Assembly (NCBI GenBank): GCA_014529385.2
Contig: CM043944.1
Location: 92,003,914 to 92,063,913 of the forward strand
Source: Adiantum capillus-veneris
Taxonomy: Eukaryota; Streptophyta; Polypodiopsida; Polypodiales; Pteridaceae
DNA: 60,000 bases
Reading direction: 5' to 3'
Positions within the stretch are counted from its first letter, which is position 1, and each line of letters opens with the position of its first letter. The notes under the pieces are model-generated. The model searched no databases. It worked only from the letters and a program-made list of their open reading frames with translations, and was not told the DNA's origin. Positions 53,267 to 60,000 of this stretch are shown piece after piece. The position numbers were made by a program, and so were the translations under genes.

Positions 53267-55120
53267 ATGCCATTTAATAATAACATGCCATATCAGGCAC
53301 CCCCTATGCCTAGGGCCACGCCTGCAAACTTTGGACCACCGTCTGGTACACCATCATACGAAATATGGGACCCAAGAGCCACGCGTATGCCAAGGCCAAG
53401 GCCAACTCCCATCTCACATGTGGTTCCAGGAGCACATACACCCATTATACCTGCTCAAATAGGAGATTTGGCAGCATTTTATCAAACTATCGGTCGCTCT
53501 ATTGCGGAAAACATGCGTAGTGCACCTGATAGAGAGCCTAGGAGCAAGGCAGTTCAAGTAGCTAAGCTCACACAGAAATTCAGTGGAGACGGAGATGCTA
53601 GAAAGCATATGGAAGTCTTTGAACATGTGTGCGATTCCTTGGAAGAGCACAATGAGCTACATAAGTGTAAGGCTTTGAGTTTGACCCTAAGCAGAAAGGC
53701 TGGAGATTGGTATAGAACCTTAAGAGTAGAAGAGAAAACGATTTACTCTACTCTTAGGAGATTGTTCTTGAAAGAGCACATACGAGAGGGAGTACCTTGG
53801 GGTGTAGCCTCTCAGCTCCAGAAAGCCCAACGAGAAGAAGGTGAATCCGTGAGAGACTTCATTAGTCGCCTAAAGAATTTGAATTCTCGATGCAATCCAA
53901 ATGAGCGATTCAACAACAACCAATTGCTCGATAGATTCATTAGGGGACTACGACATGAAAGTATCTATAATGGCCTAGTCATTAGAGGTATCACTACTTG
54001 GGAAGCAGTCACCATGAATGCAATCCAATTGGAGGATAATTTAATGATTGCAGGAGAAAGAGTGTCTGCCGAGCCGAAGTCTAGTAGCTCGCAAGCATCA
54101 GGGCATGAGCCAATGAAGATAAAGACAATCGTGAAAGAGCAAATGATATCTGAGATGACTTTGGAAGATCTCACCAAGGCCATCCAAGAAAGCCTTAGGG
54201 GTAATCGTGCTCCACAAAACACTCATATGTATCCAAGAAGGGAGCAACAATGGTGCTCAATTTGCTTGGGCCCACATACTACGAGTGAATGCCCTACTTT
54301 CAGAGTAAAGTTTAACGAGACTTGTAACGCGTGTGGTAGGTATGGCCATCAAGTGAAGGATTGCCTAATGCTTAAACGCATCATGGAAAATAGACCGCCT
54401 ATAGCTTGGGCAGACTCACCTCGAGTTCCTGCATTGATGCCTACCCCACCCATGGAGCAACAGTTGCCATTACAGCACAGGGTCCCTAGAACCCAAAATG
54501 TGGTCCAAACCACACCGTTGCCACCTCCAGTGCTAGGACCGCAACCCCCTCATCCAAGAGTTACACCTATGAACCAAATAGGTTGCGAGTCATCTAGTAC
54601 TTATGTAGATTGCGAAGAGGACATAGACTCTAGTATCACCTATGGAGTCGACATGCTTGAGGAGCGTCCCATGTACTATATGGAAGACCATTGGGGACAA
54701 ATCAAACCAGTATATCAAGCTACTGCGCTAGCAACAAGAGGCCAAAACATTAATAGTTTTGCCCGGAGACCACCTCTTCAGTGCTACGAATGTGGTGGAC
54801 CACATCGAGTAGCTGAGTGCCCCATTAGAATGCAAAAGAATGCCGCACTAATGCAAACAAGTCAAGGGAGTGCATTGGCAATGCCAATACTCACTTGTAA
54901 TCGTTGTGGCATAGATCATTTGATCGCACAGTGTCCTAACAATCCAAACGCACTGAAAATCACACCGTTGAACATAATAGAGATTGTTGATGGGACACCA
55001 CCAACTATAAACATAGCACCAGTGAATGCACTCACACGGTCGATGCTCCAAAAGAAAAATTACATCCTCGAAGAGAGAGATGCTGCATCCATTGGCCGAG
55101 CGAGAAAGAAGAAAACATGA
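53267..55120 (+). CDS. E7 Gag: capsid and nucleocapsid with four CCHC knuckles
   Basis: 617 open codons in the frame that continues past TAA 53231. A Pro/Met-rich start leads to the retrotransposon gag domain (AENMRSAPDREPRSKAVQVA, AGDWYRTLRVEEKTIYSTL, KEHIREGVPWGVASQLQKAQ, RFIRGLRHESIYNGLVIRG; about 53500-54010). Four zinc knuckles occur in two pairs: CSICLGPHTTSEC and CNACGRYGHQVKDC (about 54260-54365), then CYECGGPHRVAEC and CNRCGIDHLIAQC (about 54782-54935). It ends at TGA 55118-55120, where E5 has CGA, so the parent frame ran on into protease. Gag would bind and package element RNA. Confidence 0.85.
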   Translation: MPFNNNMPYQAPPMPRATPANFGPPSGTPSYEIWDPRATRMPRPRPTPISHVVPGAHTPIIPAQIGDLAAFYQTIGRSIAENMRSAPDREPRSKAVQVAKLTQKFSGDGDARKHMEVFEHVCDSLEEHNELHKCKALSLTLSRKAGDWYRTLRVEEKTIYSTLRRLFLKEHIREGVPWGVASQLQKAQREEGESVRDFISRLKNLNSRCNPNERFNNNQLLDRFIRGLRHESIYNGLVIRGITTWEAVTMNAIQLEDNLMIAGERVSAEPKSSSSQASGHEPMKIKTIVKEQMISEMTLEDLTKAIQESLRGNRAPQNTHMYPRREQQWCSICLGPHTTSECPTFRVKFNETCNACGRYGHQVKDCLMLKRIMENRPPIAWADSPRVPALMPTPPMEQQLPLQHRVPRTQNVVQTTPLPPPVLGPQPPHPRVTPMNQIGCESSSTYVDCEEDIDSSITYGVDMLEERPMYYMEDHWGQIKPVYQATALATRGQNINSFARRPPLQCYECGGPHRVAECPIRMQKNAALMQTSQGSALAMPILTCNRCGIDHLIAQCPNNPNALKITPLNIIEIVDGTPPTINIAPVNALTRSMLQKKNYILEERDAASIGRARKKKT

Positions 55121-55192
55121 AGAAAGAAATCCCTTAATGCGTCTAGCTCAAAACCTAGTTCAAAGACTAACATAGGGACAGGAGAGGATCCC

Positions 55193-56971
55193 GTGTATAT
55201 GAACGACCCTGAGGATGACTCAGATTCGATAGAGACCACGGAGACCAAAACTGTTACTACAAAGGAAAAAGCCAGTGAGGAGGATCACGAGAGGGAATTA
55301 CTACGAATACCAAAAGAGTATTCAAAGTTAAACCACCCAGTTGCGAACCCCCAAGATAAGCCACGAGAGACAAAAAATGAGGATTGCAAGAGAAAGATTA
55401 TAACCTATCCAAACCCAACAGTGGAAATTGAACGAATCCAAGAACTGAGGGGTTTGGTGGAAGAAACTCAACGAAAATTAGAACCTGAACCCAAACATAT
55501 CCAGATGTCGGACACAGTGTTTCCCACACAAGTTCAACCTCACAAGAACTACATGCCGTTAGTTATACCCAGTATCATTCGGGAAGAGAGTGAGGGTAGG
55601 ACATCTGAAAGTGGACACACACCTTTCCTACTAGAGAGAATGTTCAATGAAGGAATGCCCGACCCCCTTGAGGAAGTGGAGATTCCATCTTCACCATTCT
55701 CTTGTCAGGGTCCTACGTCCCACAAGATGCCATTAAATGTTGCCAAGCTGATGGATTTCATGTCCTCAGAAACACGTACGACTATCATATCTAAGTTATA
55801 CGGAGATCCAGAATTATTCCTAGCACTGCGAGCGCTTCTCAATGGAGAATTACAGGCCGAATTACCACAATTTGCACATATGAACAAACCTGACTCGGTG
55901 ATGAATGATGAGGAACATTTAGCACCACCATCTGATCTAGCGGGACATGAATCTGTAATTGAAATACCCGTTAACAAGTTGGGGCAATACTTTGAAGGTG
56001 ATGAATCTAATGCTACTCTACCAATCACTACTAAAGGATTAACTGTAAAGGGGGTCCTTGACGGTGGTGCGGGAGTGAGCATGGTGACAAAGAGTTGTTG
56101 GGAGTCTATGGGGAGACCTCACCTTGAAGCCACAAGCGTAGTGGTAAAAATGGCTAATGGATCTATTGTTACGCCTATTGGAATGCTAAAGGATATCAGG
56201 ATCAAGGTCTTGGGACACAAGGTAAGGCAGACTTTCATTGTTATGGATTTTTCCAAGCATCCTATGTCATTTGAGATGATCTTAGGGCGTCCATTCATGA
56301 GGGAAGAAAAAATGGTGCATGACTGGTCCAAAAACCACGTCTACTTACAGTTCCAAGACTCTGTCATTCGAGTTGATCTTTTAAGTGGTCGAACGCATCC
56401 TCTAGGAAATAAATTCATCATTGATAATCGATCAGACACAACAATTCACTCAGCTCCATTACAGTATTGTTACACATGTAACGAAGACACGGATATTGGG
56501 GAGAACTCTCCTTATATGGATATCCTACCCGGAATGGCTGAGTCAGACAATGTCGATTGGGTGCACCTAGCGGCAACTATAGATACATGGGGAGCTAGAG
56601 GAACAACTTGGGTAACACCAGATGGGGAAGAGATACCACACATTGCACCAGTAAACATGTTAGGTGTAGCGCATGTAGCATCCGATGATAAGAAAGAGGC
56701 ACACCTACCTGAGAGTGAAAGTGATGATTCCTCAAAGGCTTCAGGCAAATACACATCGGAAACGGAATCTCAAGAAGAAATGGATTCAGAACCTGAGGAA
56801 ACATCGAGTGAACCAAGTATAGAAAATAAATACTCAAGGCCTAGTACGACCGTCTATGGTAATTTATATGAGAGTGAAGAAGATACAAGCGAAGACCTAT
56901 CAGGCGAGTCGAGTTCAAACATTTACCAAAATCAAAACCATAACAAGAAACAAAGGTCATATAAGAGATGA
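55193..56971 (+). CDS. E7 aspartic protease and acidic linker
   Basis: 592 open codons, same frame as Gag. Glu/Thr/Lys-rich start; then NVAKLMDFMSSETRTTIISKLYGDPELFLALRALLNGE; then the retropepsin: ITTKGLTVKGVLDGGAGVSMV (active-site Asp-Gly-Gly, about 56030-56085), KMANGSIVTPIGMLKDIRIK, and MILGRPFMREEKMVHDW (about 56275-56325). A conserved block PYMDILPGMAESDNVDWVHL and a Ser/Glu-rich tail precede TGA 56969-56971, a CGA in the parent by comparison with E5. The domain looks intact apart from the two frame-ending TGAs. Confidence 0.85.
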   Translation: MYMNDPEDDSDSIETTETKTVTTKEKASEEDHERELLRIPKEYSKLNHPVANPQDKPRETKNEDCKRKIITYPNPTVEIERIQELRGLVEETQRKLEPEPKHIQMSDTVFPTQVQPHKNYMPLVIPSIIREESEGRTSESGHTPFLLERMFNEGMPDPLEEVEIPSSPFSCQGPTSHKMPLNVAKLMDFMSSETRTTIISKLYGDPELFLALRALLNGELQAELPQFAHMNKPDSVMNDEEHLAPPSDLAGHESVIEIPVNKLGQYFEGDESNATLPITTKGLTVKGVLDGGAGVSMVTKSCWESMGRPHLEATSVVVKMANGSIVTPIGMLKDIRIKVLGHKVRQTFIVMDFSKHPMSFEMILGRPFMREEKMVHDWSKNHVYLQFQDSVIRVDLLSGRTHPLGNKFIIDNRSDTTIHSAPLQYCYTCNEDTDIGENSPYMDILPGMAESDNVDWVHLAATIDTWGARGTTWVTPDGEEIPHIAPVNMLGVAHVASDDKKEAHLPESESDDSSKASGKYTSETESQEEMDSEPEETSSEPSIENKYSRPSTTVYGNLYESEEDTSEDLSGESSSNIYQNQNHNKKQRSYKR

Positions 56972-58927
56972 CGATATCGAGCAAATGTGAGAGCTAGGAT
57001 AAACAAGGAAAGATCTATTGGAGAATGGCTTAGCTATCTAGGGGCATGTGATGCTCATCGAAAGCTAGTAGACAATTGGGGTGAACATCTCCAAAGTGTC
57101 ATGTGGTGCAGCCTGCGACCCATTGACCTCACTCAATTGGAGGTTACAGAGCCGAAATTGAGTCGAACTATAAGAAGACGTCAAAACCGAGAGTTAGCTC
57201 AACAACAAAAGGAGACAAAACTAAAAGAAAGGTCTCTGTCAGGACCAGAGCCTGCTGACTTACATACAGCTCCTGAACATTTTAAATCTTATACCACGGG
57301 GGAGCGAAAGGTTGTGTATGCCAAAGCCCAACGAATACCTACCAATGGAAGCAGTGGAGTCTATGATGGTCCAGCGGTAGTTAAAGAGATAGAATTAGCA
57401 GAACCAGGTGAGGAGTCTAAACCAGTCTTTATTGCTCAAGACCTTACCGAAACTGAAGAGGCTGTACTTAAGGAGCTCCTCAAGGAATACAAGGATATCT
57501 TTGCTTGGACATATCATGACATGAAGGGCGTTCCACCTTCTGTGGTGCAACATACAATTCCCATGATCAACACTGCTAAACCCGTCCAGCAACGACCCTA
57601 TCCAATGAATCCTAAGTACGCCAAAATTGTACAAGAGGAGATTGAAAAACTTATCCAATGTGGATTCATATACCCTATTGAGCACTCAGAATGGGTTTCT
57701 CCAATAGTCATTGTGCCAAAAAAGAATGGGAAACTAAGAGTGTGCATGGACCTCAAGAAAGTTAATGCAGCCACTAGGAGAGATCATTATCCCTTGCCAT
57801 ATTCAGAACATATGCTTGAAAGAGTTGCGGGCAAGGAAGCTTATAGCTTTTTAAATGGGTACTCTGGTTACAATCAAATCACAATTGCATTAGAGGACCA
57901 AGCTAAAACTGCTTTTATCACAGAGTTTGGAGTGTTTTCATTTCGTGTTATGGCTTTTGGCTTAACAAATGCCCCTGCTACATTCCAACGATTAATAAAC
58001 ACTGCGTTTAAAGAATTTCTAAGGGAGTTTTGTGAAGCTTTCCTAGACGACCTTTGTGTTTATTCTTCTTGGGAGAAGCATTTGTTATATCTACGAAAAA
58101 TATTTGAAAGGTGCAGATTTTATCGCATCTCATTGAACCCTTTGAAATGCCAATTTTGGGTTAAGCATGGAGTCATTCTAGGGCATATAGTGTCCAAGAA
58201 CGGGATATCCACAGATGAGAGTAAGATTAAAGCCATTGCCGATTTGCCACCACCTACGAACTATAAAGGAGTTCAAAGATTTATGGGCCATGTTGATTAT
58301 TATCGAAGGTTTATTTTAAACTTTGCCGAGATAGCGCGTCCATTGTACAAGCTTCTTATCGAGTTTCACTGGACGGAAGAATGTCATCAATCTTATGAGT
58401 TATTAAAGAAGGCCCTAACAAGTGCTCCAATCTTGCAAACACCTGATTGGAATGTACCTTTTCATGTGCATATTGATGCATCAAACTTTGCTATTGGGTG
58501 TGTTCTAACTCAACCAAGAGAACATAAATTGGACTATCCTATTAGCTTTGCAAGTCGCCAATTAAATGATACCGAGATGAACTACACTACTACAGAGCGC
58601 GAAGGTCTAGCTATGATTTACGCAGTAAAGAAATTTCGCGATTACCTTCTTGCTACCAAGTTTGTGTTTTTTGTGGATCATCAAGCATTGCTATATTTGG
58701 TAAACAAGCCGTGTTCCACAAGTCGAATTACACGATGGTTGTTAATTCTTCTTGAGTTTGACTTCACTGTTGTTGTGAGGCCTGGGAGAAAACATGTCAT
58801 GGCGGATCATTATCTCGTATCCCTAATGTCGAAGCTCCTACGGGGGTTGATGATGAATTGCCTGATACTCCTTTGTTCATTGTTGAGACAATGCCTGAAT
58901 GGAGTGAAAAGATTGTTAACTTCTTAG
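56972..58927 (+). CDS. E7 reverse transcriptase and RNase H, with Asn in RT motif A
   Basis: Continues in frame after TGA 56971 (RYRANVRARIN). RT at about 57580-58230: [52 protein letters not shown] and catalytic [10 protein letters not shown] (about 58044-58073). Motif A reads FLNGYSGYNQI (about 57848-57880): the catalytic Asp, present in E5 (FLDGYSGYNQI), is Asn, which should abolish polymerase activity. RNase H follows: HVHIDASNFAIGCVL, TEREGLAMIYAVKKFRDYL and FFVDHQALLYLVNK, all three acidic residues kept. A one-base deletion near 58810 (DHYLVSLM against DHLSRIPN in E5) ends the frame. Confidence 0.88.
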   Translation, partial: RYRANVRARINKERSIGEWLSYLGACDAHRKLVDNWGEHLQSVMWCSLRPIDLTQLEVTEPKLSRTIRRRQNRELAQQQKETKLKERSLSGPEPADLHTAPEHFKSYTTGERKVVYAKAQRIPTNGSSGVYDGPAVVKEIELAEPGEESKPVFIAQDLTETEEAVLKELLKEYKDIFAWTYHDMKGVPPSVVQHTIPMINTAKPVQQRPYPMNPKYAKIVQEEIEKLIQCGFIYPIEHSEWVSPIVIVPKKNGKLRVCMDLKKVNAATRRDHYPLPYSEHMLERVAGKEAYSFLNGYSGYNQITIALEDQAKTAFITEFGVFSFRVMAFGLTNAPATFQRLINTAFKEFLREFCEAFLDDLCVYSSWEKHLLYLRKIFERCRFYRISLNPLKCQFWVKHGVILGHIVSKNGISTDESKIKAIADLPPPTNYKGVQRFMGHVDYYRRFILNFAEIARPLYKLLIEFHWTEECHQSYELLKKALTSAPILQTPDWNVPFHVHIDASNFAIGCVLTQPREHKLDYPISFASRQLNDTEMNYTTTEREGLAMIYAVKKFRDYLLATKFVFFVDHQALLYLVNKPCSTSRITRWLLILLEFDFTVVVRPGRKHVMADHYLVSLMSKLLRGLMMNCLILLCSLLRQCLNGVKRLLTS

Positions 58928-58956
58928 TTAATGGTTTTCCACCCAAAGAGCTGTGA

Positions 58957-60000
58957 AAAGATATAGCTCGAAAATTAATCAAGGAATGCGAACCCTATTG
59001 TTTACTGGCGGGAACTCTCTATAAGAGAGGAAAAGATGATGTTCTTAGACGCTGTGCCCGCGAGGATGAATATTTATATATTCTACAAGAGACACACATG
59101 GGCGTAGCTGGTGGTCACTTTTCAGGAAAGTTGACTGCTCGAAAGATCTTACAATCAGGCTGTTGGTGGCCCACTCTATTTAAGGATGCATCACTTTTTG
59201 CAAAGGGATGTGATGAATGCCAACGCTTCAAAAAGCCACAAAGAAGTGATAGGATGCCTCTACATCCCATCAAGGTAACCCAACCATTTGAAAAGTGGGG
59301 CTTAGACTTTGTAGGACCGATTAGTCCGGCTGCACGTAACACGCAATCACGATATATCATTGTGGCTACCGACTATGTAACCAAATGGGCTGAAGCAAAA
59401 GCAACACGAAAGGCGGATGCAAAAACAACAGCTAAGTTCCTCTTTGAGAACATTATCACACGTTTTGGATGCCCCTTTGAACTTGTGAGTGACAATGGAA
59501 CTCATTTTATAAATGAAGTAATAAAAGAACTCACATCAAACTTCATGATATCTCACCACAAGTCTACACCCTATTATCCCCAAGCAAATGGCCAAGCTGA
59601 GAGTACCAACAAAACTCTCATCTCCATTTTGACAAAGACAGTTGAGGCTAATCGCACTGATTGGGACCTAAAGCTTACATCAGCTTTATGGGCTTATCGT
59701 ACTGCGTATAAAGTTTCTATTAATTGCACACCGTTTAAGATGGTGTATGGCCAAGAAGCAGTTATGCCATGGGAGTTTGTCATTCCTAGTCTTCGAGTAG
59801 CTTCTCAAGAAGGTTGGGATGGTAACCCCTTAGTTGAGCGATTATATATCCTGGAAAGGCTAGATGAAGAGAGGCAATTAGTTGTGCGAAATGCTCTAGT
59901 GGAGAAGGATAGGAGAAAGAAGTGGTTTGATAGCCATTTAAAGGATAAAGACATCAAGGTTGGTGATAAAGTTCTTATGTACGGGGTACGTAATGAAAAG
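58957..60000 (+). CDS. E7 integrase, open to the window edge
   Basis: From just after TGA 58954-58956 (CGT in E5) an uninterrupted frame runs to 60000. The zinc domain is ETHMGVAGGHFSGKLTARKI, CDECQRFKKPQ (about 59090-59235). The core has EKWGLDFVGPI (first Asp, about 59290), ATDYVTKWAEAKATRKAD, ELVSDNGTHFINEVIKEL (second Asp, about 59490) and YPQANGQAESTNKTL (Glu, about 59590). LWAYRTAYKVSINCTPF and MVYGQEAVMPWE end the core; KWFDSHLKDKDIKVGDKVLMYG begins the C-terminal domain. All DDE and HHCC residues are present. This integrase looks undamaged as far as it can be seen; the parent polyprotein frame links it to RNase H. Confidence 0.88.

Larger units (their letters stand above)
50541..60000 (+). 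mobile_element. E7: second member of the E5 family, running off the window
   Basis: The 5' LTR is 50541-51140, the PBS 51145-51162, then gag, protease, RT-RNase H and integrase in the order of E5, with far fewer lesions. The 3' part, including any second protease, lies outside. The left target duplication copy would be TGTAT (50536-50540). Confidence 0.9.

Overview
The window is nuclear DNA of a land plant with a large, repeat-choked genome. The evidence is several lineages of plant-type Ty3/gypsy LTR retrotransposons, tRNA-iMet and tRNA-Asp type primer-binding sites, a LINE, SINE-like and hAT-like non-autonomous elements, long GA/CT microsatellites, and one spliced gene whose product is clearly plant NC2-beta/Dr1. 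Non-angiosperm affinity (fern, lycophyte, bryophyte or gymnosperm) is my inference only; the species cannot be read from the sequence. I use private names: E0-E7 for LTR elements, Rep for an unnamed dispersed repeat.

Left third (1-17,500): a nest, mostly in minus orientation. A LINE (15,214-17,490, plus) was hit by chromovirus-like element E1 (661-15,213, minus). E1 was hit in its gag by a related complete copy E2 (2,636-13,529, 5-bp duplication AAATG on both sides). The LTR of a further copy, E0 (1-660), lies in the RT of E1. E2 carries a 147-bp hAT-like MITE (5,251-5,397) and a plus-strand element E3 (6,064-10,911) whose RT/RNase H is missing and whose left LTR was cut by a deletion. All of these coding regions are broken.

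Middle (17,500-25,400): the only convincing host gene, DR1 (NC2-beta), is at 19,528-20,957 on plus. Four exons with GT/AG introns and a natural stop are visible, but the first coding exon is not found. Upstream are integrase and LTR remnants. Downstream is a three-copy tandem array of a tRNA-related, SINE-like unit, then Rep copy A and some 2 kb with nothing recognisable.

Right part (25,400-60,000): E5 (25,445-47,616, plus, 22.2 kb, duplication ATAAT) split Rep copy B. E5 was itself invaded by E6 (28,471-37,163), a Tat-type element with two RNase H domains, and by a possible copia-type solo LTR (37,221-37,733). E7 (50,541 to beyond the window end) is a second, better preserved member of the E5 family. 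The family has a long N-terminal region before gag, four CCHC knuckles, protease, RT-RNase H and integrase. In E5 there is in addition a second retropepsin-like domain after integrase and a 24-residue tandem repeat ORF. The second protease is the most unusual item I found.

Decay of the E5/E7 family is dominated by CGA-to-TGA changes, as expected for methylated CpG. Most of the window is the product of successive insertions, with a single probable host gene.
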